Assembly (NCBI GenBank): GCA_006386115.1
Contig: VFIW01000005.1
Coordinates: 682,001 to 746,000, forward strand
Length of the DNA: 64,000 nucleotides
Source of the DNA: Globisporangium splendens
Lineage: Eukaryota > Oomycota > Peronosporomycetes > Pythiales > Pythiaceae
Reading direction: 5' to 3'
A model generated the notes under the pieces. The model had not been told where the DNA came from, searched no databases, and worked only from the letters and a program-made list of their open reading frames with translations. The translations under genes and the position numbers were made by a program. Every line of letters starts with the position of its first letter. The first letter of the stretch is position 1. This document shows positions 10,213 through 21,502 of this stretch, one piece after another.

Positions 10213-11076
10213 TTAGTTTGCCGCTTCATCAGCGCCTGCAGCAGCCTCAGTGGCAGCAGCAGCTTTGCTCATTTCCTTCCGGATCGCCTTGCAGCTCGCC
10301 TTGTGGTTGTTCCAGTCTTCGACCTGGTGGTCCTTGCAGCAATAGTACGCCGCTTCGCACGCACATCGCAGCAAACTCGTCGCTCCACTAACACTGGCTT
10401 CACCATTTTCCTTACGCGTCGACGATCCGCAGAAGCGGCACCCAACCTCTGCAGCGGTGACTTCGCCGACCATCACTTGGTTCAGGAACATTGTCTCAAA
10501 CGTGTGCGCGATGTTCGTGAGCATCGTGTAGATCACTTGCTGCCGCATCTGCAGCGTGAGCCACACGTCCGCTTCAATCAGCTTACCCTGCGAGATCAGC
10601 GCTTTCTTCTCGTCGAGGATCTCCTTCGACGCAGACGGCAACAGCGATTGCACATTCTGTTCCGGGTCCAACGGATCAATGAACGCCAATGACACGTGAC
10701 GGAACGTCTCCCCGGAGAACGTCGGCATCTTGTTCTCGGCACGCAACGCGCGCAGGTACAGCAGATCATGGCGAGTGCAGTCGTCCGATCGGCTCGCGCG
10801 CGCGTTCATCATGCGCAGCAACACCTTGCCATTCTCTTCCAAGAGCGCCTTGAGCGTGATGTCGGGGGTGAGGAACTGGGCAGCCTGCGGACGCTCCGCA
10901 TTCACGTCGTACTGCACGGGGATGTCTGGGCACGCGTTGCGCAGTAACGACACCTGGCCAGCGTACGGCAGCGCGAGGAACCAGCGCATGAACGCCGAGG
11001 CGTTGGCGCCCCAGAACCGCTTCAGGTACTCGCCGTGGCTCTCCTCCCGCGCGTCATCTCCATTCGCTCCAGCCAT
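10213..11076 (-). CDS. MYND zinc-finger protein
   Basis: A single exon encodes 287 residues. Residues 213-262 form a MYND finger: CRFC, then CAC, then YYCCKDHQVEDW and HKASC, giving the C-x2-C, C-x-C, C-x3-H and H-x3-C zinc ligands with an expanded first loop. The N-terminal 200 residues are mostly helical with no known domain. MYND fingers are protein-interaction modules, often in transcriptional or chromatin regulators; no SET domain accompanies it. The tail is Ala and Glu-rich. The ATG at 11076 gives the longest frame. No intron is needed. Confidence 0.85.
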   Translation of the reverse strand: MAGANGDDAREESHGEYLKRFWGANASAFMRWFLALPYAGQVSLLRNACPDIPVQYDVNAERPQAAQFLTPDITLKALLEENGKVLLRMMNARASRSDDCTRHDLLYLRALRAENKMPTFSGETFRHVSLAFIDPLDPEQNVQSLLPSASKEILDEKKALISQGKLIEADVWLTLQMRQQVIYTMLTNIAHTFETMFLNQVMVGEVTAAEVGCRFCGSSTRKENGEASVSGATSLLRCACEAAYYCCKDHQVEDWNNHKASCKAIRKEMSKAAAATEAAAGADEAAN

Positions 11077-13875
11077 TTTCCCAGCGCGACGAACTCAGTG
11101 GCCAGGTGCAGAATCATTGGCGCTCGTACCATACACGCCATATCGATGAAGCCAACAACAATAAATGCACAATATCTGCCAATCATGTAGAGTGGGTGAA
11201 GACTGCACCTTCTTTTGCCAAAATGGCATTTGCAGATGATGATGGGCACGAGACAAGTGGTGAATAGAATAAAAACGATTGTTTTCACTTTGCAAAAAGG
11301 GAAATTTCAATTGGTGTATGCATTTGGAAACGTGTGTCAGTAAGTGTTAAAGTAAGTCGGTGTGTGAATCCAAAAATGCCAACAATTGGGTTTTGTGGAT
11401 CTGAGCGTTTGGCACACTCGCACAAAGAACTTACATAAGTTAGGCAAGCAATTGGTATGACGATGGACGTAATGTCAACAAACGATGCCTAGATGCGGAG
11501 ACGACAATTGTATCGCACGACAGAATTCGCTGTCAGTAGGCAGTAACCACTACATTTGCAGTGTTCACAATCAATTCAATTCCCCAAGCTACGCTCCCAA
11601 AGAGGTTTCGGACACGGAGTGAGACCGCGATGTGGCGATGCATTCCGCTGAGTTTTCATTTTTTACGATCTTCACTTTCTTGTTTTCTTCAAGTCCGTGC
11701 CTAATCAACAACGTAGAGTGCCATCGTCGCTACTTGTACGCCATTCCCGCGCTTAGCTTCTTCAACCCGCTAAACTTGTCCATGCGAACGAAAGTGGCCA
11801 ATGTGTCTTGCACACCCGCCCTGAACTTTGTACCCACAGCAATTCTTCATGTAGGTACCAAAGTCGGCGTGAGCGCCGAGAAGATGACATTCACAAGCAC
11901 GCGCTCGAGTTCATGCAATGCCCAGAGCCGTATCGACGAGATCTTCGTTTGGCCTTGAGCACGCTCCGGACTCCCCAAGTCGTAGGACTCACTGGCATGC
12001 ATTGCGCAGGGAATATCCTCAACTCCGTCAAAACGCATGCACCACGATGCATGCACATGCAACTGCAGCATGCAAAACTCGTAACCTTTCATTTGTTGTA
12101 AACAGCTCTTGTTGGTGGATAGAGTGCTGCTGGGTCGATCTGTAGAAGGGGAAAAATGGTAGGGGACCTATTCAGATGCATCGACTTGCCCGTGCCTGTT
12201 CCACAAGTTGTGGACCACAATGCTTGAACCTTCTTCACGCTCGTGAATCCGTTCAACTTCCATCGTTTCGCTCTTCATCCATGTTTTGTCTTTATCATAA
12301 AGATATCATCACATAAAGACAGCAGTGTTGGCGTATGCACTTGTTGACAATTTTGCAAAATCATGCACACACACACAGTGACTGATTTTTGCACTTACTG
12401 ACACAAATTTCCAAATGCACACACCTATTGACATGTTCCCGTTTGCAAAATGATGCCACTCCATGTCTGATTAGTTCCCATAACGCAGTGCATGAGTCCA
12501 TGTGTCATGGACCATGACTCATTTACAAAGTGAGCGTTGCAAATGAAGAATGAGGCTGCTATAGAGCAAAAATCCATTTTGCAAGGTGAATCAGCCCAGA
12601 GAGCAGGATCCTGGACTATCCGGACTGAACACTAACGACACAGCGCTTTATTTCGCACACCTAAACTTGATTCACTAAAATACAGAACCTTTATGGCTTC
12701 ACGCTGACTGCAGAAAATCGAAGGAACAGTCGACCCGTCAAGTTTGCACAGTTTGTTGCGAAAAGAAGGTGACCCCGAAGCAAGAACACTAAAGAACACT
12801 CTTTAAATCGAATACTGCATCAGCACTCGGCAATACAGTACGAAAAGAGAACCCAAGTTGATGTCACGCTTCCCCAAAAGCTGACTGCAGGCTACTGCCA
12901 CGGTCCAGATCATTTCTCGCCGAAAATACAAGCAGTTTCCGAATACAAGGCGAAGTTTACGCCGCATGCTTTCCTGATCCCTCGCCAACGTCATCTCGTC
13001 CCAACGCGCAGCGCTCGGCATCACAGCGAATGTCGATCGATCGTCTGATCATCGCGGCGTTATGTTGTGGGAGCATGCGTGCTCAAAATGGAGCTATTCC
13101 TTGGCTCTCTGTGTGTCGTTGTCCCGAGTCTGCTGGCGCAGGTTGGTTGGTTGGACCTCTTTGCCAGCTACTGAGATAAGACAGACGGAGAGTTGCGAAG
13201 AAGTGCAGGAGAGGTGGTAATTTACCATATAGGGCGCAATTTTATCCATAAACACCAAATAGGAAAATGTGTGTGTGTGCTGGAATGGTAATCGATCGCC
13301 TAGTTTTCAAGCAAAACTCGCAACCTTGAAGCACCTCTTTTGCGCACCTTACCGAGATCACATCCTTCTTCTACCATCCCGAAAGAAAGACAGAGCTGCC
13401 CTTTCTTTTCCCGTTTGTGTCGGTGTGCCCCTACCCCGCGCGCATTTCATCATCCTCGACGGGACTGAACCTTTTCGCGAGGTTTTATCCCATTTATTTG
13501 AACCGCGTTTCCCTCGCAGGATAAAAAAAACCTCGTCCCAGCTTGCGAGGGAATCGCAGGAAGCCAGAGTGATTGTCGCTGTGTCCGTCGCCTTGTTTCC
13601 AGATGCACATTGTTGCCTCGTTGTCGCCCAAAGCGCGGTCGACGCACGAAAGCACGAAGCCCGAACGCGCTTCTTTCTCTCTCCCCCTCCTTCCTGCACA
13701 AGCCAACGCGTGACTGACTGCGGTAGTCGAGAGAAAGCGCCATCAGTAGATCGCTCCGTTCCCTGCGTCTTGTCCGACACCTACATTGAGAGAGGGGAGT
13801 AAGTGGCACGCACAGGCAAACAGGACGGCGATTCAAGACCCAAACAAGCGCGAGAGGTGAGAGGTTCCAGCCAAG
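11077..13875. other. Long gene-poor interval
   Basis: About 2.8 kb without a supported gene. It contains the diverged inverted repeat pair at 11286-12455 and several short frames (11632-11958, 12803-13024 minus, 13269-13802) with no recognisable domains. The final 400 bases are pyrimidine-rich with microsatellite-like GTGTGTG and probably form the promoter and leader of the myosin gene. Confidence 0.55.
11286..12455. mobile_element. Candidate non-autonomous element bounded by diverged inverted repeats
   Basis: The segment 11286-11366 matches the reverse complement of about 12370-12453 along its length. Both read TTTGCAAA, then GGAA, TCAAT, GGTGT, GCATTTGGAAA and GTGTCAGTAAGTG in the same order and spacing. 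The repeats are about 80 bases, roughly three-quarters identical, and about 1 kb apart, like old terminal inverted repeats. Further partial copies of the TTTGCAAAA/ATGCACACA units occur at 12335-12385 and near 12575. The interior carries no recognisable transposase. I infer a decayed MITE-like element; no target-site duplication was found. Confidence 0.45.
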
Positions 13876-16800
13876 ATGGAGATTGGAGCGGCCGTCTGGG
13901 TGCTCGAGGACGAGATGTGGCGGGAAGCTGCGGTGATCGCGGTGGATGAGCAGGCCGGCGTCGTCGAGTGCTCGATCGAACTGGAAATCACGGACGAACA
14001 GCTCAAGCTCGAGGGCGACGACGGCGCGAGCAACGAGGACGAGTTTTTGCCCGCGCCGCATCGGAAGCGCCGAAACAGCCGACTGAACCGCCGCGGTTCG
14101 ATGCGCAGATTACACGCTGTCCCAGTCGCGAAGGTGTTGCCGCGGAACCATGGGGAAGCGTATCATATGGTCGAAGACCTTACGAAACTCGTGCATCTAC
14201 ACGAACCGGCGATCCTGCAAGTGTTACGGCATCGGTTTTTCCATGGACTCATCTACACCAGTACAGGATCCATCTTGGTCGCGCTCAACCCGTTCCGGCG
14301 ACTCGATCTCTACTCGGAGAGTGTCAAGGAAAAATACTACAGATTGGGGGCTGACAAGGAAGCCGCGAAGCAGCTCGCGCCACACGTCTACACGGTGGCG
14401 GATAAGGCGTTTCGAACGATGCTCTCGGTGATGCGGGACAACAAGGTGAACCAGACCATTCTCGTGAGTGGTGAGAGTGGTGCTGGTAAAACTGAGACCA
14501 CGAAACTAATTATGAACTACCTGGCCTACGTCTCGACTTGCCGAAGCGCAGCAACGAACAAGAACAACGCAGCAAAGGGCCAGCCCACAATCCACGACCG
14601 TGTGCTTGAATCGAACCCGATCCTGGAAGCCTTTGGTAACGCGCGTACGAACCGCAACAACAACAGTAGTCGGTTCGGGAAGTTCATCAAATTAGGGTTC
14701 ACTTCGACTGGTGAGATGCTTGGCGCTCAGATCTCGACCTATTTGCTGGAGCGGGTTCGGCTTGTGTCGCAGGCCAAGGGTGAACGCAACTACCATATTT
14801 TCTACGAACTGTGCAAAGGTGCTTCCAATGAAGATCGCGATGTTCTCGTCTTGCGTGACGTGACCGAGTACAAGTATTTAAATACTTCCGAGTGCTACAT
14901 TCGACTCGACGGTGTAGACGATGCGAAATCGTACCAAGAAACTCGGCACGCGATGACAAGCATTGGTATGGACAATGACGAGCAGCTCCACGTGATGAGG
15001 GTGGTGTCCGCCGTCTTGCATTTGGGAAATATCTCCTTTGTGTCGGAGAAAGGCAGGGACTCATCGACGATTGACTCGTCCCCCTCGTCGCTCGACAGTC
15101 TCGAAGCAATCTGCAAGCTTCTTGGTGTTGAGCAGCAAGTTTTACACAACACAATGTGTACGAAACAGATCAAGGCAGGCGCCGAGTTTATTACGACGAA
15201 ATTGACAGTCAGCCAGGCGACATCGACGCGTGACTCGGTCGTGAAAACGCTCTATTCCAACCTGTTCAACTGGCTCGTGGCGCGAATCAACAGCTCGATT
15301 CAGTACAAAGAAGAACGAGGCAGCCAATTTATCGGTGTGGTCGACATATTCGGTTTCGAGATCTTTGAAGAGAACTGCTTGGAGCAGCTTTGCATCAACT
15401 ATGCGAATGAGAAACTCCAGCAGCTTTTCGGTCGGTTTGTGTTCCGCATGGAGCAAGAAACCTACGTGTCCGAAGATATTCCATGGCAGTTTGTGGATTA
15501 CCCGAACAACGATATTTGCGTGACGATGCTTGAAAGACGACAAATGGGTCTTTTCTCACTCCTGGATGAGCAATGTCTGATTCCAAAAGGTAACGATGAG
15601 AAGCTGGCGAACAAGTACAACGAGCAGTTGCTGAAGGAGTCGTCGTATTCGGTGTCGAAGCTGCAGCGAGCTAAAGGTCAGTTTGTCATCCACCACTACG
15701 CCGGTGATGTATGCTACAGCACGAATGGCTTCTGCGACAAGAACAAGGACCACATGCACACCGAAGCGGTTGACTTGCTGAAAACGTCAAAGTTTGGGTT
15801 CGTCCGTTCCATTTTCGAAAGCACAGATGGTGTGTCATCTCCTACGGCCGCTAAAAAGAAAATGGACGACCGTGGCAGCGACATTCGCCGTCGTTCGGGT
15901 ATTATGTCGTCGACAGTGGTTGCTCAATTCAAGAGTCAGCTCACCTCTCTTCTCGATGTACTGAACGCAACAGAGCCTCACTTTGTTCGATGTGTAAAGC
16001 CGAATGATGAGGCAAGCTCCGCTGTCTTTGAGAAGAAGCGCGTGTTAGAGCAGCTTCGGTGTAGTGGTGTTTTGGAAGCCGTGAAGATCTCGAGAAGCGG
16101 GTACCCGGTGCGGTTTGTGCATGATGTCTTCATCAAGAACTACAGCTGCATTCTATCACAGCAGTCGAAGATTCCAGAAAGCCAGCTGAAGCAAGTTGCG
16201 CTGGAGTTCGTGACGAATTTCACTGCGAAGTTTAATTTACAGACGGATTCGAAGCGCCCTCCATTCCAGGTTGGCAAAACGAAGGTGTTTTGTGTCCCCG
16301 AGGCTCACAATGCGTTGGAAGCTGCTCGTGCGAAGGCGCTGTACAAGTCTGTGATTACGTTGCAGCGCTATTGCTTGGGCTACACTGTTCGCGTGGCATA
16401 CCAGCGTCAGCGTCAATCTGCCATTTTGATTCAATCGTCGTGGCGCCGAATCTCCTGCCGCCGTCGTTATCTCTACGTTATTCAGCGACAACGAAGCGCG
16501 ATCAAGCTCCAGAGCCATGTGCGTGGATTTCTCTCTCGGCGTGTTGTGAGACAAGTGAAAGCAGTCACTGTGATTCAGTCTTTTGTTCGTGGATGGCTGG
16601 TTCGCCGCGAGTACTCTGCGAACACGCTGAGCTTCGAGCACGATGTGTCCTACGTTGGTTCGATTGATCGAACAACCGATGGATCGTTTGGGAGCTCCTT
16701 CTCTATGCAATCGCAAAAGAATCCTCTGGTTTCCATTCACAGTGCTCCAGCTAGTGAGAGAGGTGGAAGTGACTTCATTTCGGAAATCAATGATCCAGAA

Positions 16801-17841
16801 GGTCGATATGGAGGTCACAGCCCTAATCACTACCGTGATTCAAAAAAGAGACTCGCTGCATACGAACCGCCAAAAGAGATCAAGAATGAGTACGAAATCG
16901 TGTGGGAGTGTGGTCTTTTGGGGTTGTACTTCGAAAGTGACCCAATGTCTGGCATGCCGATCGTGCGACGCGTCCATGAGAGTCTGAGTAACTGCGCGGA
17001 CATTTTCGAGGTTTCGCGTGGAGATGTGCTGTTGGCCGTCGGGAAAGTGAAAGTCAAGAAAGGTGATATTCGACGCATCCTGTCCCTTCTCCAGGAAGTT
17101 CAGAAACCTGTTCGCCTCCACTTTTTGAGAAATCCAACCGAATCATTCCGGATGCGTTCCGGTTCAATTGAGTTGCTGGGCGAAGAAGATTATGAGGTTT
17201 TGTGGAAGGAAGGCGTTCCACTTGGTCTTGGATTCCGACCGGATGCTGCGAGTGGTTACCCGTCGGTGATGCAAGCCAACGGAAATCAAGGACTGCCTGG
17301 GATGTTCAATGTCCGCATTGGTGATTTCTTGATCTTCATCAACGAATTTTCGACACAAGGTGTGCGGTTCCAGAAAGTCATCGATATTCTGGAGAGCGGC
17401 CCACGGCCAGCGGTTTTGCGTTTCCGACACAATGATATGGCAGATGATGATTTGGATTTACGCGGATCAAACCCTCAGGAGGACGATCGTTTCATGCGCC
17501 AATCGTGCATGAGCCTGAACCCGAAGGTCGACCACTCTTTGTACTACATCACATGGAAAGAAGATGATGGTCCATTGGGTATCGTTGTGAAGCAGGAGAG
17601 CACGAGTTACTATCCTCGCGTGATTAATGTGAAGAACGAAGGCGCGGTGACGCGAGAGTCCCAGAAAAACCGGGTCGAAGTTGGAGACGTGCTGCTGAGC
17701 ATCAACAACAACAATATCAGCAAAATGGGCTTTGGTGCTGCAATGAGACTCTTGCAGAAGGGTCCAAAGCCATTGCTGCTCATGTTCCAGAGACCTCGCT
17801 TATCTTTCACGAGGGATCCCGCGAAAAGTTTAAATTTATGA
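13876..17841 (+). CDS. Unconventional myosin with C-terminal PDZ repeats
   Basis: A single 3,966-base exon encodes 1,321 residues. An SH3-like N-terminus is followed by a complete motor, about residues 97-800: P-loop GESGAGKT at 199-206, switch I NNSSRFGK at 262-269 and switch II DIFGFE at 490-495. Four IQ motifs at about 820-915 would bind calmodulin-type light chains. There is no long coiled coil, so it may act as a monomer. The tail holds three PDZ-like domains, at about 1003-1085, 1104-1190 and 1223-1307. Each starts Y-x-x-x-W and contains a GD(V/F)L(L/I)xxN-like core. PDZ domains bind C-terminal peptides of membrane proteins, so a role in moving or tethering membrane cargo on actin is likely. 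The ATG at 13876 begins the SH3-like part directly. Confidence 0.94.
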   Translation: MEIGAAVWVLEDEMWREAAVIAVDEQAGVVECSIELEITDEQLKLEGDDGASNEDEFLPAPHRKRRNSRLNRRGSMRRLHAVPVAKVLPRNHGEAYHMVEDLTKLVHLHEPAILQVLRHRFFHGLIYTSTGSILVALNPFRRLDLYSESVKEKYYRLGADKEAAKQLAPHVYTVADKAFRTMLSVMRDNKVNQTILVSGESGAGKTETTKLIMNYLAYVSTCRSAATNKNNAAKGQPTIHDRVLESNPILEAFGNARTNRNNNSSRFGKFIKLGFTSTGEMLGAQISTYLLERVRLVSQAKGERNYHIFYELCKGASNEDRDVLVLRDVTEYKYLNTSECYIRLDGVDDAKSYQETRHAMTSIGMDNDEQLHVMRVVSAVLHLGNISFVSEKGRDSSTIDSSPSSLDSLEAICKLLGVEQQVLHNTMCTKQIKAGAEFITTKLTVSQATSTRDSVVKTLYSNLFNWLVARINSSIQYKEERGSQFIGVVDIFGFEIFEENCLEQLCINYANEKLQQLFGRFVFRMEQETYVSEDIPWQFVDYPNNDICVTMLERRQMGLFSLLDEQCLIPKGNDEKLANKYNEQLLKESSYSVSKLQRAKGQFVIHHYAGDVCYSTNGFCDKNKDHMHTEAVDLLKTSKFGFVRSIFESTDGVSSPTAAKKKMDDRGSDIRRRSGIMSSTVVAQFKSQLTSLLDVLNATEPHFVRCVKPNDEASSAVFEKKRVLEQLRCSGVLEAVKISRSGYPVRFVHDVFIKNYSCILSQQSKIPESQLKQVALEFVTNFTAKFNLQTDSKRPPFQVGKTKVFCVPEAHNALEAARAKALYKSVITLQRYCLGYTVRVAYQRQRQSAILIQSSWRRISCRRRYLYVIQRQRSAIKLQSHVRGFLSRRVVRQVKAVTVIQSFVRGWLVRREYSANTLSFEHDVSYVGSIDRTTDGSFGSSFSMQSQKNPLVSIHSAPASERGGSDFISEINDPEGRYGGHSPNHYRDSKKRLAAYEPPKEIKNEYEIVWECGLLGLYFESDPMSGMPIVRRVHESLSNCADIFEVSRGDVLLAVGKVKVKKGDIRRILSLLQEVQKPVRLHFLRNPTESFRMRSGSIELLGEEDYEVLWKEGVPLGLGFRPDAASGYPSVMQANGNQGLPGMFNVRIGDFLIFINEFSTQGVRFQKVIDILESGPRPAVLRFRHNDMADDDLDLRGSNPQEDDRFMRQSCMSLNPKVDHSLYYITWKEDDGPLGIVVKQESTSYYPRVINVKNEGAVTRESQKNRVEVGDVLLSINNNNISKMGFGAAMRLLQKGPKPLLLMFQRPRLSFTRDPAKSLNL

Positions 17842-18557
17842 AGAAGTGCGTAACGTCAATGTGAGGCATGGACAAGCAGTGAATTCGGCAAGCAGCGCCA
17901 GATGAAGAAGATGCATGCAGTTTATCAAGGGTCTGGGTGCGTAAAGAATAGGAAGAGCTCAATCAAAGCTAGCAGACATCGACGTTGCAAGGCGATGCTG
18001 GTAAGACTTGCTCTTTCTATACAGTAGTTTAGTCAGCAATTGTACTCCATTTGCTTTTTATTTTTTTCACTCGCGTCTTCGTTCGTCAAGAGCATGGAGG
18101 AAGGCGCGAGGCAATGTGGAGTGTTTTGAATATTTGTTTATATAGCGAATGGAGTGGAAAATTTGTTGCTGCTTTGAATGCGTTTGATTTGGTTCGTTCT
18201 CGCGGGTTTGTGCTTTAACTCCGTTCTGTCTTGCAGCAAAAATGCCAGTCATCTGGTACCAGAGTCCCAGAGTCTCACTGCGAAGATCATAAATGGATGA
18301 AGAATTTGGGCATGAAGGAGAAATCGAAAACGTGAAACGGAGAACGAAGCAGTCTCGCACCAGGACGAAGATGAGTATTTATAACGCGAGTGTGGATCTT
18401 CCCTGCGATATTTATACTTTGATATGCAAGAAGTGCGGCGTGGAGATTCGCGACTCGAATGAAGAGGAGCTCGCTTTGGCCAAAGAAAACTGGAGCTTGT
18501 GCATAACAAAAGTGGCTTCGTGAGCAACCGACCACCTCGCGTCTCGCGTTAAAAGAC
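17842..18557. other. Gap between myosin and coiled-coil gene, with a small open frame
   Basis: The first half is AT-rich 3' flank with a T-run near 18055-18067. A 76-codon frame at 18293-18523 starts MDEEFGHEGEIENVK and contains CKKCG. It ends 34 bases before the next start codon and could be an upstream open reading frame in that gene's leader or a tiny gene. Nothing confirms translation. Confidence 0.4.
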
Positions 18558-20770
18558 ATGACGAATAATCTCGACAAAAACGAGGAGTTGGCGCCATCGC
18601 CTGAGCGTCCGTCGACGACTTTTGTCGTGCCAACCGCGCTGAAGACAAAGACGATGGGGAGTCCTGATTGCTCAAATGCTGCTTTGAAGCGCAGCTCGCG
18701 ACAGCACCATCGTCGCTGCCAAACAATTGTCGCCGCGGGTGATTTGGAGTTGCAGCAATTGCAAAAGCTCATGCAGATGGAAGTCTTGCGGCACGATCTG
18801 GAGTCGAAAAGCAAGGAACTGGAAGAGTCACAAGAAGAAGCTCACTTGGCAGTTCTCATCGGCCAGTCGTTGCTTCAGAGAACGGAAGAAATGGGTGCTG
18901 AGATCGAATCGACAGCAATCGAGGTAAGACCAAAACTGTTGCCCATGTTGCCAAAATTGTGGATCTATTGGATGACCCATTTTGGCTGTTGGTAATGTTG
19001 AAGCTACTGAATCGTGCCGAGAATGCTGAGCACGAAGTGAAAGTAAGACAGCTGTGTCTTGATTGAACTCCGATTCAAGCCATTGATAAATCTGATCCGC
19101 TGTCCGTTGAGTATAGGTTCTCGAAGAAAAACTAGCGAAGGCATACAGCCACATTCGCTCCATGGAAGTCGCCAAGGCAAAAACTGTCGATGAGTCTGTC
19201 GAGATCTCTCAAGAAGTCGAGACGCTCAGGTATTGCCCTGCATGAAGTATCTTTTAGGCTTTGCACTTCCTTACACTGACGGTATTAATTACCCCCTCTC
19301 GCAAACAGAATTAGGATGCAAGTTTTGAAAGCTGAGCTGGCAAAAGCCCATGACGAAACCCAGCAAATCCGAATCGCGAAAGAGTATGTTGATGACGAGC
19401 TCGAGTCAACTCACGCGTCTCTCGCTCAGTTGCAAGCCACACACGCTCGCCTACTCTCGGACTGGAAAGCTCAGGGCAAAAGAGTGCAAGAGGTGACGCC
19501 AAGTTGATGTGCTTTTGTTGCAAGCTGAGCCTTGTGTACTAAATGACTGGTTTGGAATTTGTAGCTTGAAGCTGCAGATCGCTATAATTTGGAGCATATT
19601 TCTCGACTGGAGATTGAAAATCAGTCCATATGTTTGCAGCATCGGATGCAAGAGCGAAAGGAAAAGAAACTTGTGGCGGAAAACGAGTCCATGATGGCCA
19701 AGATGAGGCTGCAGAAGCAGTTCGTGCGTGACGCTGAAGCGATGAAAGTCCATCTGGAACAGGCGGTAGGCTACGTGGAAGGCTGCTTGCAGTATGATGT
19801 ATACTAACTCTCCCTACATTCACAGATTGAAACGCTGAACACGGAGTTGGACGACTTGAAAGATGCGCTTTCGACCGAGCAGCTTCGAGTCTCGCATCTT
19901 ACAAAACTCAACAAGGTGAGCCGTCCCAACTACTACGATCACCTCACGATTAATTTGCACTCATCGAGGCTTCCCGTCACTCATCTCCCCATGCACTTAC
20001 GTGCAGGAGCTGCGAGACAGTATTGAAGGAGGCAGCAAGCCTGAGATTCGTGAGGCAGTTGCAAGCCCGACGTCTTCTGCGCTTCGTCGAGGCTCACTTT
20101 TCTACGAGCTTTCGATGCAATTGAAGGAGGAAATGCGGCAGGCTCAAATAGCGAAGCAGGACACGTCAGAGGTGGATGAAGCCAACCAGTCCAGCCAGCT
20201 CAAACTGGGCAGCATAGGCAAGGCAGCGAAGCCTCTCAACTTGACGCTGGACCTTGACAGCAACAATGACTCGGACGACAACGACAGTCGACAGCATCAC
20301 GAGCAGCAGCATCACGTGACGGCGACCCGGTCGCAGGACGAAGAAGACATCCTCAAAGAGGTCCGGTTGTCTTCCTCGTTGCCTTTCAATCCTAGTCTCT
20401 CAGTTTGCCATTCTCCTTTTCGCACTAGCAGTTTTTCATGCTGACCGCCGCAGCCGTGAAAATCGCCGGAGGGGGCTAGGCGATGGCACGTGCAACATTC
20501 TCAACGCGGTAAGCAATCCCTGCTCCATAGGCTCTTTGGTTCCCCTCTTGCAATTCACTATTTGCTTACGCATCGCGCCATTCTGTTTATACTTCCCAGG
20601 ATCTCTATGAAGAAGCGATGAACGAGGGGCTGACATTCGATCAGTACCACGCGTGGCTGGAACGCCGCTTGGAAGGCACGCCGGAGTTGAGTGTCGAGAA
20701 GAAAGCAGCAGCGCCACCGTCGACAATGATGCGGAAGAGCGCTCAGAAGAAGCTGATGCCATTCCGTTGA
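18558..20770 (+). CDS. Coiled-coil protein, HAP1/BICD-like architecture, nine exons
   Basis: Exons 18558-18923, 19004-19042, 19117-19229, 19309-19492, 19565-19765, 19826-19915, 20007-20365, 20454-20508 and 20600-20770 join to 525 residues with all phases consistent. After a basic N-terminus, residues about 60-330 are almost continuous coiled coil (LIGQSLLQRTEEM, then heptads rich in Glu, Lys and Leu). This resembles the N-terminal region of HAP1/TRAK, BICD and Spindly dynein or kinesin adaptors. A Gln/Asp/His-rich linker and a basic helical C-terminus (YEEAMNEGLTFDQYHAWLER) follow. Exon 7 was extended to the phase-2 donor at 20365 because the nearer GTCCG site leads straight to a stop. A motor-adaptor role is an inference from shape only. 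Confidence 0.8.
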
Positions 20771-21061
20771 CGGTTTACGTAATTTGGCAATAGATACCAA
20801 GCTTTTAAGCACTTTGAGAAGCGCGCAAGGAACAATATAAAAAAAAGAGACGCGTAAGAAGTTACAAATACATCGAGTGTATTGTTTCTTTCTCTCTTAA
20901 TTAAGTCTTGTTTTGCTGCAACAGAGCATGGTCTCAGGAGCTCGTTGGATAGGACGCATCCCCGTCTTCCAAGGTCCATTATGAGCCTGTTGTTTTGCAG
21001 CAGCTTTCTGTATAAAAAGGAATCGAGCGAATAGTGCTGTCGACATCATCTCGGCTCGCAA
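20771..21061. other. Convergent 3' flanks
   Basis: This short AT-rich interval lies between two genes that end toward each other. No gene, repeat or RNA was seen. Confidence 0.6.
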
Positions 21062-21502
21062 TTACTTGCGAAGGTGCGCGAGGATCGCGTCCAAGTCGTC
21101 GCGCTTCTCGGTGATGAAGTTGCGGCCTTCGCGCTCGACGACTTCGCCCTTCTCGTTGAAAAAAATGAGCGTCGGCACGGTCTTGACGCCAAACTTTTCA
21201 CACAAGTCGACCTTGAGCTGGCGCTTCTCGTACGGCAGCGCCAACCAGGGCATCTCGGCGTAGTACTCGGCGAACTTCTGCTCCTCGCGGTCCGACGACA
21301 CGAGCACGATCTCAAAGTCGTCGATCTTCTGCTCCACGACTTCGTCGTACACGATCTCGAGCAGCGGCGTGAACTTGCGGCATGGCGGGCAGTACGATCC
21401 GGAGAAGTAGAGGCCGATGACCTTCTTGCCGTTCAGCGCCTGCGACGTCGGCACAACACCGTCGTTCTTGGTGACCAATTCGTTTTCCAAGAGGGCTTCC
21501 AT
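21062..21502 (-). CDS. Nucleoredoxin/tryparedoxin-like thioredoxin-fold protein
   Basis: A single exon encodes 146 residues with a thioredoxin fold of the TlpA/tryparedoxin type. Key marks are VIGLYFSGSYCPPCRKFTP with the redox CPPC centre at about residues 38-41, VLVSSDREEQKFAEY, MPWLALP and the cis-Pro segment VKTVPTLIFF. These match nucleoredoxin-like domains that reduce disulfides in the cytosol. The usual Trp before CPPC is Tyr here. The start at 21502 (MEALLENEL) begins the domain. The frame is open for another 140 codons upstream, but that part is Ser, Pro and His-rich and looks like untranslated leader. No signal peptide is evident from this start. Confidence 0.9.
   Translation of the reverse strand: MEALLENELVTKNDGVVPTSQALNGKKVIGLYFSGSYCPPCRKFTPLLEIVYDEVVEQKIDDFEIVLVSSDREEQKFAEYYAEMPWLALPYEKRQLKVDLCEKFGVKTVPTLIFFNEKGEVVEREGRNFITEKRDDLDAILAHLRK

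Noticed and set aside
9889..10692. 267-codon plus-strand frame overlapping the MYND gene
   Set aside because: Its second half is antisense to the MYND gene and its first half is unstructured intergenic sequence.
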